From: JABMMZ01 sp044357345
GTDB taxonomy: Bacteria > Bacteroidota > Bacteroidia > NS11-12g > UBA955
Reading direction: 5' to 3'
Assembly (NCBI GenBank): GCA_044357345.1
Contig: JBIKPR010000109.1
Span: 1-5,753 of the forward strand
DNA: 5,753 nucleotides
Shown here: in pieces, positions 1 to 5,644 of the stretch
Layout of the letters: the number at the start of each line of letters is the position of its first letter
Position numbering within the stretch: position 1 is the stretch's first letter
Made by a program: the position numbers and the translations under genes
Notes under the pieces: model-generated
The model's input: only the letters and a program-made list of their open reading frames with translations
Database searches by the model: none
Told to the model about the DNA's origin: nothing

Positions 1-450
1 AAATTGGATGAAATAAATAAAGACACAACACTCATTGGCTACATTTATGGCGGTATTAGCAGCAGTGCAGCAAATATTTTCTTCAGCAATACAGGCACCC
101 AAAGCAATGCGAGCAGTCAAATATTTAAAGTATATTTAATTAACAACAATAGCAACTCTATACACGTATTAAATAGCCAAAGTATTGGATTTTTGCAGAT
201 GCAAGTCTTACCAAATCCAAACAATGGGATATTTGCTGTAAAATTCAACACCAAAAGCTCAGTCGATGTAAAAATTACCATTAGCGATATACATGGCAGA
301 ACAATTGAGCAAAGTATTTTAAGTGAATTAGGCGTCGGTGAACATACCTACACAAAGAAAATCGAAGGCCTTACAGATGGTGGCATCTATTTTATAACAA
401 TAGAAACCGATGGCGAAAAAGCAAGTCAAAAAATAATCATTGAAAACTAA
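1..450 (+). CDS. T9SS type A sorting-domain protein, C-terminal part (5' end outside window)
   Basis: The frame is open from the first base and ends at TAA 448-450, so 149 C-terminal residues are visible; the UUG at 4 is not a convincing start and the gene surely begins upstream. Residues about 66-149 form a T9SS type A sorting domain: the LPNPNNGIF motif (70-78), alternating beta-strand pattern, a GIYFI strand, and a terminal segment ending QKIIIEN. In Bacteroidota such domains direct proteins through the outer membrane by the Por secretion system and are then cleaved off, with the protein attached to the surface or released. The preceding 65 residues are rich in Ser, Asn and Gly and look like the end of an extracellular beta-rich domain that I do not recognise. 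The next gene starts 8 nt after the stop, so the two are probably co-transcribed. The sorting domain is sure; the function of the protein is unknown. Confidence 0.88.
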   Translation, partial: KLDEINKDTTLIGYIYGGISSSAANIFFSNTGTQSNASSQIFKVYLINNNSNSIHVLNSQSIGFLQMQVLPNPNNGIFAVKFNTKSSVDVKITISDIHGRTIEQSILSELGVGEHTYTKKIEGLTDGGIYFITIETDGEKASQKIIIEN

Positions 451-457
451 TAACAAC

Positions 458-1099
458 ATGAAAACCAAGATAATTTTAATAGCTCTTGCATTTGCTTTTT
501 TATACGGTTGTAAGAAAGAATCAAATAAAAGCGAAAACAAGGATTTAACTTCACAAATAATGGCATTCCCTATAGAACCGTTAAACGCAGATGAAATAAA
601 GAGTTTAATCCACATGCGAGAAGAAGAGAAATTGGCACATGATGTCTATTACACTTTGTATAACAAGTGGAATGAAACAACTTTCAATAACATATCATCC
701 AGTGAATCAACACATGCCAATGCAGTTCTTACATTAATAAACAAATATGAATTGCAAGATCCTGCGTCTAATAAAACCATTGGTGTTTTTAGTGATAGCA
801 GTTTACAGAAGCTATACAATGAATTAATAGATATTGGATTTAGCAGCAAAATCGATGGATTTAAAGTAGGAGCAACCATAGAGGATTTTGATATTTACGA
901 TTTAAATAACTGGAATTTAAAAATAGACAATCAAGACATCAAATTTGTATACGACAATTTGAATAAAGGAAGTCGCAACCACATGCGAACATTCTACACT
1001 CAATTGATTGGACTAGGCTTTACATACCAAGCACAATATATTACAAAGGAAGAGCTTGACATAATTATTAATAGTCCAAAAGAAACTGGCGGAATTTAA
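458..1099 (+). CDS. DUF2202-type ferritin-like lipoprotein
   Basis: This encodes 213 residues. The ATG at 458 is preferred over an in-frame UUG at 440 because it places a lipoprotein signal peptide at the very N terminus: a short basic start, a hydrophobic stretch, then LYGC with the lipidated cysteine at residue 18, followed by KKES. The mature part resembles the DUF2202 family, which has a ferritin-like four-helix fold. Visible hallmarks are REEEKLAHDVY (54-64), an ExxH at E83-H86, GATIEDFDIYDL (138-149) and GSRNHMR (171-177). By analogy with ferritin-like proteins, E56/E57, E83, H86, E142 and H175 are plausible metal ligands; this is inference. It would sit on the periplasmic face of a membrane or on the cell surface. 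It lies 8 nt after the T9SS gene and 14 nt before the cupin gene, so is likely part of one operon with the SQR-like flavoprotein. Its substrate or redox role is unknown. Confidence 0.9.
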   Translation: MKTKIILIALAFAFLYGCKKESNKSENKDLTSQIMAFPIEPLNADEIKSLIHMREEEKLAHDVYYTLYNKWNETTFNNISSSESTHANAVLTLINKYELQDPASNKTIGVFSDSSLQKLYNELIDIGFSSKIDGFKVGATIEDFDIYDLNNWNLKIDNQDIKFVYDNLNKGSRNHMRTFYTQLIGLGFTYQAQYITKEELDIIINSPKETGGI

Positions 1100-1113
1100 A
1101 AAACTCAAAAAAC

Positions 1114-1401
1114 ATGAACATCAAACAACTTCACACAACAGAAAAAGCCGTTTCCGCAAATGCCCTTTTTAAGGGCGACATGGGCAATGCGACTGCCATT
1201 CAAATACTTAAAGGCGAAAAACTAAAAGAACATATTACCAAAACGCCAGCCTTGTTAATTTGCATTGAAGGCGTTGCTATTTTTGAGAACGAAAAGGGGA
1301 TAAAAGAAACATTGAATCCAGGAGACTATGTGCTAATTGAGGCCCATGTACCTCACTGGGTTGAAGGCATAAAATTAAGTCAATTGGTACTTTTAAAATA
1401 A
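1114..1401 (+). CDS. Small single-domain cupin protein
   Basis: This encodes 95 residues with no signal peptide, so it is probably cytoplasmic. The pattern fits a minimal cupin barrel: G34-EKLKEH40 stands for the first cupin motif, a turn follows at I51-E-G53, and LNPGDYVLIEAHVPHWVEG (67-85) is a good second motif with the typical PGD turn and His. The first motif keeps only one His (H40) instead of HxH, while H78 and H81 are in the second motif, so the metal site may be reduced or altered. The gene starts 14 nt after the DUF2202 gene and ends 4 nt before the flavoprotein start, which strongly suggests translation from one message and a role linked to the flavoprotein, such as sensing or binding a small ligand. 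No enzymatic function can be assigned. No clear Shine-Dalgarno sequence is present; the leader is A-rich, as is usual in Bacteroidota. Confidence 0.82.
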   Translation: MNIKQLHTTEKAVSANALFKGDMGNATAIQILKGEKLKEHITKTPALLICIEGVAIFENEKGIKETLNPGDYVLIEAHVPHWVEGIKLSQLVLLK

Positions 1402-1405
1402 CACC

Positions 1406-2866
1406 ATGTCAAAAATACTAATTCTAGGGGCAGGTATTGCAGGCCACACTGCAGCTTCTCATCTCAGAAGAAAACTAGGTAAAGAACATGAAATATTGGT
1501 GGTTTCACCAAATAGAAACTACCAATGGGTGCCATCAAATATTTGGGTAGGAATTGGCAGAATGAAATCTGAAGAGGTCTATTTTCCGCTTGAACCATTG
1601 TACAAGAAAAAAGGCATTGGTTACAAGCAAGCAAAAGTCGTATCATTTCATCCTGAAGGTGATGCAAATGAATCAAAAGCCTTTGTAAGTATTGAGTACC
1701 TTTTTGGCGAAAAAGCAGGTGTTCAAGAAAATGTTAATTACGATTTTCTGATTAATGCAACTGGCCCCAAACTTGCTTTTGAACTAACAGAAGGACTTTT
1801 ACCCGGCAAGAACAAAACATATTCAGTTTGCACCTACGAACACGCCACACATGCATCAGAGGCATTGCATGCACTAATTTCAGATATAAAATCAAACAAC
1901 AAAAAAGCAAAAATATTAATAGGCACCGGACATGCGAAGGCAACTTGTCAAGGTGCTGCATTTGAATATATTTTAAACGTTGAAAAGGAACTGGTTCGTT
2001 TTGGAGTAAGAGACCAAATAGAATTAACGTGGATATCAAATGAAAATGAATTGGGGGATTTTGGCATGGATGGAATGCTCTTGAGCTACGGTTCAAAAAC
2101 AATGAAATCGAGTGAAATGGTAGAAATGGTATTTGCCGACAGAGGCATTAAATGGATTTTAGGCGCAGGTGTTAATCAAATTGAAGATGGTATTGCTCAT
2201 TACGAAAACTTAGCAGGTGAATACAAAAGCGAAACTTATGATTTTGCGATGTTAATACCTTCATTTTCTGGACATGGATTTAAGGCATTTGACAAAAACG
2301 AGCATGATATCACTGAAAAACTTTTCAAAGGTTTCATGCTGGTAGATGCCGATTACACAGCCAAACCTTATGAAGAATGGTCAGTAAAAGATTGGCCAGA
2401 GACCTATCAAAACCCGAGCTATTCAAATATTTTTGCTCCCGGAATTGCTTTTGCTCCACCCCATAGCATTTCAAAACCACGAAAAAGCAAAAACGGAACA
2501 GATATATTCCCTTCTCCACCTCGAACAGGTATGCCTTCAGGAATTACGGCAAAACTGGTAGCTGATAATATCATTGATCAAATTAACAATGGGGAAAAAC
2601 CACTTCTCCATAAAGGCTCAATGGGTAACATGGGCGCTGCATGCATTGCATCGGCAGGATATGGCTTAACAAATGGAAGTGGGATTAGTATAACCACATT
2701 CCCAATTGTTCCCGACTACGAAAAATACCCACAGACACAGGGTAGAGATTTAAAAAAGACATTTGGAGAAATTGGTCTTGCTGGTCATTGGCTTAAATTG
2801 ACTTTACACTATGCTTTTTTATATAAAGCAAAAATGCGGCCTTTCTGGTGGTTAATACCTGAATAA
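1406..2866 (+). CDS. FAD-dependent oxidoreductase of the sulfide:quinone oxidoreductase type
   Basis: This encodes 486 residues. The N terminus has a Rossmann dinucleotide motif, LILGAGIAG (5-13), ending in basic residues and a second strand EILVVSP. INATGP (116-121) is the usual second FAD-contact motif, and ILIGTGHAKATCQGAA (170-185) begins the second nucleotide-binding half. NIFAPGIAFAPP (341-352) resembles the conserved C-terminal FAD motif. There are exactly three cysteines, C142, C181 and C413, in the same order as the three redox cysteines of classical SQRs, which oxidise sulfide and pass electrons to membrane quinone. The tail (about 461-486) is hydrophobic and aromatic, ending MRPFWWLIPE, and could anchor the enzyme peripherally in the membrane as in SQRs. 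Flavocytochrome c sulfide dehydrogenase flavoproteins are related, but no signal peptide is present here. The length exceeds type I SQRs (about 430), pointing to another SQR subgroup. Substrate specificity is not proven by sequence. Confidence 0.85.
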   Translation: MSKILILGAGIAGHTAASHLRRKLGKEHEILVVSPNRNYQWVPSNIWVGIGRMKSEEVYFPLEPLYKKKGIGYKQAKVVSFHPEGDANESKAFVSIEYLFGEKAGVQENVNYDFLINATGPKLAFELTEGLLPGKNKTYSVCTYEHATHASEALHALISDIKSNNKKAKILIGTGHAKATCQGAAFEYILNVEKELVRFGVRDQIELTWISNENELGDFGMDGMLLSYGSKTMKSSEMVEMVFADRGIKWILGAGVNQIEDGIAHYENLAGEYKSETYDFAMLIPSFSGHGFKAFDKNEHDITEKLFKGFMLVDADYTAKPYEEWSVKDWPETYQNPSYSNIFAPGIAFAPPHSISKPRKSKNGTDIFPSPPRTGMPSGITAKLVADNIIDQINNGEKPLLHKGSMGNMGAACIASAGYGLTNGSGISITTFPIVPDYEKYPQTQGRDLKKTFGEIGLAGHWLKLTLHYAFLYKAKMRPFWWLIPE

Positions 2867-2891
2867 ACCAAAACAATAAAACACAAGAAAG

Positions 2892-3023
2892 ATGATTCAA
2901 AAAATATCAAAATCCGAACATGCAAAAATGCAAAATCCTTTGATCCAATTTTTTAAGTACTTTATATTAAGCTTGAAAATATTAAAGATCGTTGCAGGAG
3001 GGCATGGTGGAACTCGCGTTTAA
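2892..3023 (+). CDS. Small basic/hydrophobic protein in the SQR-like operon (43 aa)
   Basis: An ATG at 2892, preceded by the purine-rich AAGAAAG, opens a 43-codon frame ending at TAA 3021-3023. The product has a polar, basic N terminus (residues 1-15), a hydrophobic-aromatic stretch with regularly placed lysines (about 16-34: PLIQFFKYFILSLKILKIV), and a glycine-rich end AGGHGGTRV (35-43). Lys 22, 29 and 32 lie among the aliphatic residues, which suits an amphipathic or short membrane-associated helix. It starts 25 nt after the SQR-like stop in the same direction with no promoter or terminator seen between them, so it is likely co-transcribed. The clean end, the sensible composition and the specific Gly/His/Arg tail argue for a real gene. 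A possible role is as a membrane partner or quinone-side accessory of the flavoprotein, but this is inference and I cannot name a family. The alternative start Met13 (2928) would give 31 residues. Confidence 0.6.
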   Translation: MIQKISKSEHAKMQNPLIQFFKYFILSLKILKIVAGGHGGTRV

Positions 3024-3026
3024 TCA

Positions 3027-3046
3027 TTAAAAACAGGGTTTTAATT
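3027..3046 (+). terminator. Weak A/T-only inverted repeat after the operon
   Basis: A perfect 7-nt inverted repeat, ATTAAAA and TTTTAAT around ACAGGG, lies a few bases after the small-protein stop codon. The stem has no G-C pairs, so it is a poor intrinsic terminator, although the T-rich right arm fits the position expected at the end of the operon. It could equally be chance in AT-rich DNA. Confidence 0.2.
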
Positions 3047-3061
3047 CCACGGTAAATTAAT

Positions 3062-3069
3062 TAAGTTTG
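3062..3069 (+). promoter_or_regulatory. Bacteroidota -7 element (TAAGTTTG) for the VOC gene
   Basis: TAAGTTTG matches the Bacteroidota -7 consensus TAnnTTTG exactly. The expected -33 TTG is only approximated by the TTTT at 3039-3042. Transcription would start about 5-7 nt downstream, inside the run of seven C at 3073-3079, leaving only a few bases before the ATG at 3080. The VOC mRNA would therefore be leaderless or nearly so. Confidence 0.55.
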
Positions 3070-3079
3070 CAGCCCCCCC

Positions 3080-3442
3080 ATGCTTACTGCTATTCACCCC
3101 AAAATCCCTATGCGCAATATTAACATTACGCGCAAATTTTATATTGAAAAATTAGGATTCGAAGAACGGGGCAAAGAAGTAGTTGGATTTGATGGTTACT
3201 TAATACTCACCAAAGACCAAATCGAATTGCATTTTTTCGAATTCAGAAGTTTAAATCCTAAAGAAAACTATGGCCAAATTTATATCCGTTGCCAAGATAT
3301 TGATCAACAATACGAAGAATTACTTCAGCGCAATGTAGAAATACATCCCAATGGCGCATTATGCAGAAAATCTTGGGGCGTAAGAGAATTTGCTATACTT
3401 GACCCAGATATGAACCTCATCACCTTTGGTGAGGAACATTGA
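3080..3442 (+). CDS. Bleomycin-resistance-like protein, VOC superfamily
   Basis: This encodes 120 residues, the usual size of one bleomycin-resistance/glyoxalase-fold protein made of two beta-alpha-beta-beta-beta units. The first unit has IPMRNINITRKFYIEKLGF (9-27) and a strand pair around YLILTKDQIELHFF (40-53). The second has YIRCQDIDQQYEELLQRNV (68-86), then WGVREFAILDPDMNLITFGE (99-118), which closely fits the family ending. Typical Ble proteins are dimers that bind the drug in a hydrophobic groove without chemical change. Chromosomal members often have unknown ligands, so true bleomycin resistance is not implied. The start at 3080 keeps the first beta strand; the next Met (residue 11, 3110) would remove it. 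It has its own promoter-like element and is separated by 56 nt from the upstream gene, so it seems to be a single-gene unit. Confidence 0.9.
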   Translation: MLTAIHPKIPMRNINITRKFYIEKLGFEERGKEVVGFDGYLILTKDQIELHFFEFRSLNPKENYGQIYIRCQDIDQQYEELLQRNVEIHPNGALCRKSWGVREFAILDPDMNLITFGEEH

Positions 3443-3471
3443 GTATTCGTTATTTTTCGAAAACTTAAATC

Positions 3472-3488
3472 ATTGTAAAAACTACAAT
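3472..3488 (+). terminator. Possible terminator hairpin of the VOC gene
   Basis: A perfect 6-nt stem ATTGTA/TACAAT encloses AAAAC, about 30 nt after the VOC stop codon, and is followed by the T-rich ATTTTATAATT. Position and shape suit transcription termination, but the stem is short and AT-rich, so strength would be low. Confidence 0.3.
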
Positions 3489-3569
3489 ATTTTATAATTC
3501 AGCACCAACAGAGCTGATTTCATGGACGCTAATTTATCTATAATAATTTAGCTTCTCCGAAGTCTAAAT

Positions 3570-3611
3570 CCCAAATCGTGACGCAGCATAGCGAAGTCTC
3601 TGGTTTCGGGG
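3570..3611 (+). repeat. Stem-loop repeat, copy A
   Basis: This copy reads CCC, stem arm AAATC, loop block GTGACG, 11 variable bases, loop block AGTCTCT, stem arm GGTTT, one base, GGG. It aligns without gaps to copy B from the first CCC to the closing arm. The two stem arms differ from copy B at several positions yet still pair (A-T, A-T, A-T, T-G, C-G), while GTGACG and AGTCTCT are unchanged. This pattern points to a conserved nucleic-acid structure rather than chance similarity. Confidence 0.75.
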
Positions 3612-3613
3612 CA

Positions 3614-3644
3614 ATAATAATTTCACTCCTCTAGAGTGATTATT
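3614..3644. repeat. Bulged inverted repeat
   Basis: AATAAT then CACTC on the left pair with GAGTG then ATTATT on the right, around the loop CTCTA, with a TT bulge on the left arm. It follows stem-loop copy A by a few bases and has an AT-rich downstream flank. It could terminate transcription or be part of the repeat complex; nothing decides between these. Confidence 0.3.
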
Positions 3645-3726
3645 TAAATATTAACCGAATTCTTGTCGTAGTTCCTAATCATCCTATTAAATCCTGAAGA
3701 TTTTGCGAAGGAGTACTCAACCCTTT

Positions 3727-3767
3727 CGGACTTCGTCCGCGTGTCGCCGTAGCTTTAGCGGAGGCAC
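3727..3767. repeat. GC-rich block with two adjacent hairpins
   Basis: Two hairpins lie side by side: CGGAC/GTCCG around TTC (3727-3739), and a 9-position stem (3741-3749 with 3759-3767; eight of nine positions pair, including one G-T) around TAGCTTTAG. The block is far richer in G and C than its AT-rich surroundings. It may be another repeat family or part of a small RNA; I do not recognise it. Confidence 0.4.
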
Positions 3768-3913
3768 AAGCCTTGTCTATGAAGCCTTGTTTAACGCTTT
3801 GGTGTTCTCGTTGCCTAGAGAGGGGTCTTACACGCTGCTATTGCTATTGTTGGTTTCACTTATTTTTAAAAAATCTATAATAAACGAAATCCATCTCATA
3901 TTAATAATCCAAA

Positions 3914-3956
3914 CTAGCCCCTAAACGCTAGATTATCCCGTAGCGTGACGGAACGA
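3914..3956 (+). repeat. Long direct repeat, left copy
   Basis: These 43 bases recur at 5601-5644 in the same orientation with one mismatch and one inserted base. The shared unit begins CTAG, includes CCCTAAACGCTAGATT, and runs into the first half of the stem-loop element (CCCGTAGC GTGACG GAACGA). The left part also contains a small CTAGC/GCTAG inverted repeat. The two copies bracket the esterase gene and its promoter. Confidence 0.85.
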
Positions 3957-3977
3957 AGTGCAGTCTCTGCTACAGGG
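3937..3977 (+). repeat. Stem-loop repeat, copy B
   Basis: This is the best-formed copy: CCC, stem arm GTAGC, loop block GTGACG, 11 variable bases, AGTCTCT, stem arm GCTAC, A, GGG. The 5-nt arms pair perfectly and the CCC/GGG ends extend the stem past a single bulged A. It lies 28 nt upstream of the esterase -33 element. The GTG within GTGACG at 3945 is in frame with the esterase and could mislead automatic start calling. Confidence 0.8.
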
Positions 3978-4005
3978 ACCCTACCCCCTAGTATTAAATT
4001 AGATT

Positions 4006-4035
4006 TTGGAATTCAATTCATTCCAAATACATTTG
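4006..4035 (+). promoter_or_regulatory. Bacteroidota-type promoter of the esterase gene
   Basis: TTG at 4006-4008, a 19-nt spacer and TACATTTG at 4028-4035 match the Bacteroidota pattern TTG-N19-TAnnTTTG exactly in both elements. Transcription would begin near 4041, giving a leader of only about a dozen nucleotides before the ATG at 4053. This supports the ATG over the upstream in-frame GTG at 3945, which would lie before the transcription start. Confidence 0.65.
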
Positions 4036-4052
4036 TTAGTAAATCAACTATC

Positions 4053-5501
4053 ATGAAAACGGCATTTAAACTACTATTTATCTTTTGTCAATGCTCGGCA
4101 CTATACGCCCAACAATGGAAAGACAAAAAATACCATTACGACAGCACCATGAATGTTATATATGGTAAAGCCATTAATTTCAATGGTGGGATAGACACGC
4201 TCAAGATGGATATTTATACACCTATTTGCGATGACCAAGCGCATATTGCCGCCAGGCCATTAATGCTTGTTATACATGGTGGTGCTTTTCTAGCAGGCGA
4301 TAAAGGAGAAAGCAATATCACTGCCATTTGCAAACAATTTGCCAAACGGGGTTATGTAACAGCGAGCATCAATTACCGTTTGGGATTTATTTCCGATAAG
4401 TTGGCTTGGAACTGCAATTACCCTAACTATTCATGCGTATTTTCTACCGACAGCGCCGAATGGTACCGCGCCTATTTCAGAGCAATTCAAGATGGCAAAG
4501 GTGCTTTACGTTTTTTAATTAACCGCCACAAAAACTACAGAATTGATACCAGCAATGTTTTTCTAACAGGTGAAAGTGCGGGTGCATTTGTTGCTCTAGG
4601 AATTGGTCTAATGGATACTGCAAGTGAAAAACCAATGCAAGCTTATGCCATTAATGATGCAGTTAAACCAAATACCAATACTGCAAACTGCACATACAAT
4701 TCAGGTAAGACTTTTTCTAATACCGGCATTCCGCGTCCCGACCTTGGAAGCATCAATGGAAACATTGAACCAAGCAATATCCATTACACAATAAAAGGCA
4801 TTGGAAATATGTATGGCGCTATGATGAGCGATTTGTTAAAACAACATAAATCAAATACGCCTAAACCAAATATATTTTCATTTCATCAACCCTGCGACAT
4901 GGTGGTGCCTATAGACAGTGGCCGTGTGTTTACTGGCCTTTCTTGGTGCATGACGAATGGTTATGGTTGCTTTGCCATTGCAAACACTGCAAAACTATAT
5001 GGCAGCAGAACCTTTAGCCAATGGAACAGCAATTTTAATTATGGATACAACATTCAAAATCAATTTACCAGCACCAATTTCCCCTATAGTTTTTTAATTG
5101 GCAAGGGCAGTTGCAGCGACCAAATTAACAATCCTTGTCATGCTTATGACAACTTTACTTTAAGGACCGATAACCTAGCTAATTTCTTTGCTCCTTTGGT
5201 TAGCACCTCTCCTATATGCGACACCACGTTTTATCCTTCAAGTTTGTCTAACAGCTTTTCAAAAAGCAAAATGAATCTGTATCCAAATCCAGCGCATACA
5301 TCTATTACTATAGAACACTTCATCAGCAGTCCACTTAGTTTAAGTATATACAATAGCGTGGGACAAACAATGTTGAATAATTTGGCACTAAACGAGAAAA
5401 AAACCAGCATAGACATCCGCTTTTTACCGGCAGGAATTTACAGTGTGCTGCTTAGTGATTCGACGGGAGTTGTGCAGGTAATGAGGTTGGTGAGGGAGTG
5501 A
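4053..5501 (+). CDS. Secreted esterase-like alpha/beta-hydrolase with T9SS sorting domain
   Basis: This encodes 482 residues. The ATG at 4053 gives a Sec signal peptide of about 19 residues ending ALYA before QQWK, so the longer frame from GTG 3945 is rejected. The hydrolase part has the oxyanion-hole motif HGGAF (75-79), the strand YVTASINYRLG (101-111) and the nucleophile elbow GESAG (173-177, Ser175), typical of carboxylesterase/acetyl-esterase families. D282 in HQPCDMVVP is the likely acid, and H363 in PCHAYDN the likely base; both are inferred. The mature chain has 11 cysteines, fitting disulfides outside the cytoplasm. Residues about 405-482 form a T9SS type A sorting domain (LYPNPA at 409-414, LPAGIYSVLL at 458-467). 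The enzyme is thus predicted to be exported to the surface or medium to cleave an ester, possibly of a polysaccharide or polymer; the substrate is unknown. It is a single-gene unit bracketed by direct repeats. Confidence 0.9.
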   Translation: MKTAFKLLFIFCQCSALYAQQWKDKKYHYDSTMNVIYGKAINFNGGIDTLKMDIYTPICDDQAHIAARPLMLVIHGGAFLAGDKGESNITAICKQFAKRGYVTASINYRLGFISDKLAWNCNYPNYSCVFSTDSAEWYRAYFRAIQDGKGALRFLINRHKNYRIDTSNVFLTGESAGAFVALGIGLMDTASEKPMQAYAINDAVKPNTNTANCTYNSGKTFSNTGIPRPDLGSINGNIEPSNIHYTIKGIGNMYGAMMSDLLKQHKSNTPKPNIFSFHQPCDMVVPIDSGRVFTGLSWCMTNGYGCFAIANTAKLYGSRTFSQWNSNFNYGYNIQNQFTSTNFPYSFLIGKGSCSDQINNPCHAYDNFTLRTDNLANFFAPLVSTSPICDTTFYPSSLSNSFSKSKMNLYPNPAHTSITIEHFISSPLSLSIYNSVGQTMLNNLALNEKKTSIDIRFLPAGIYSVLLSDSTGVVQVMRLVRE

Positions 5502-5513
5502 GATATACAACAA

Positions 5514-5554
5514 CCCCAGTGACAGAGTTCTCCGGAGCGAGAACACGCCACGGG
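5514..5554 (-). repeat. Stem-loop repeat, copy C (inverted)
   Basis: Read on the minus strand this gives CCC, arm GTGGC, GTG, a variable loop, CTCT, arm GTCAC, T, GGGG. The arms pair with one G-T wobble, and the layout is that of copies A and B, one base shorter. The loop carries its own perfect 6-nt stem (GTTCTC/GAGAAC at 5527-5544), so the whole can fold as a two-tier hairpin. It starts 12 nt after the esterase stop codon and might also end or stabilise that transcript, although no T-run follows. Confidence 0.6.
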
Positions 5555-5600
5555 ATGAATTATTAGTTAATAACCCAAATATTGAAGCATTTCAGACCCA

Positions 5601-5644
5601 CTAGACCCTAAACGCTAGATTCATCCCGTAGCGTGACGGAACGA
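5601..5644 (+). repeat. Long direct repeat, right copy
   Basis: This is the second copy of the unit at 3914-3956, with one mismatch in the CTAG-flank and one extra C before ATCCC. Its 3' part is the first half of stem-loop copy D. Confidence 0.85.

Larger units (their letters stand above)
3443..4052. other. Non-coding, repeat- and hairpin-rich intergenic region (about 610 nt)
   Basis: No convincing protein is encoded on either strand. An open frame at 3703-3924 has a skewed composition, runs into the repeat flank and matches nothing I know. Visible contents, left to right: a possible terminator hairpin (3472-3488), stem-loop repeat A (3570-3611), a bulged stem (3614-3644), a GC-rich structured block (3727-3767), a 9-nt direct repeat AAGCCTTGT at 3768-3776 and 3782-3790, a degenerate hairpin TTCTC/GAGAG (3805-3821), the long direct repeat containing stem-loop B (3914-3977), and the esterase promoter (4006-4035). 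The density of structured repeats suggests a site where mobile or repeated sequences accumulated. Confidence 0.7.

Noticed and set aside
440..457. UUG start for the DUF2202 gene overlapping the upstream stop
   Set aside because: It would add six polar residues before the lipoprotein signal peptide; the ATG at 458 is the natural start.
1464..2519. Several minus-strand open frames within the flavoprotein gene
   Set aside because: They are antisense to a clearly coding gene, with composition expected from the reverse strand and no recognisable domains.
3472..3520. Riboswitch or tRNA gene in the spacer after the VOC gene
   Set aside because: Only short AT-rich stems are visible; no cloverleaf, CCA end or recognisable aptamer core was found.
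3703..3924. Open frame of 73 codons on the + strand in the intergenic region
   Set aside because: The composition is unlike the neighbouring proteins, it overlaps GC-rich hairpins and runs into the direct repeat, and it has no recognisable motif. It is most likely chance.
3570..3977. CRISPR array as an explanation for the repeated elements
   Set aside because: Copies are hundreds of bases apart, lie in both orientations, vary in stem sequence and have no regular spacers.
3945..4052. N-terminal extension of the esterase from GTG 3945
   Set aside because: The GTG lies within stem-loop copy B, the promoter at 4006-4035 is downstream of it, and only the ATG at 4053 puts the signal peptide at the N terminus.
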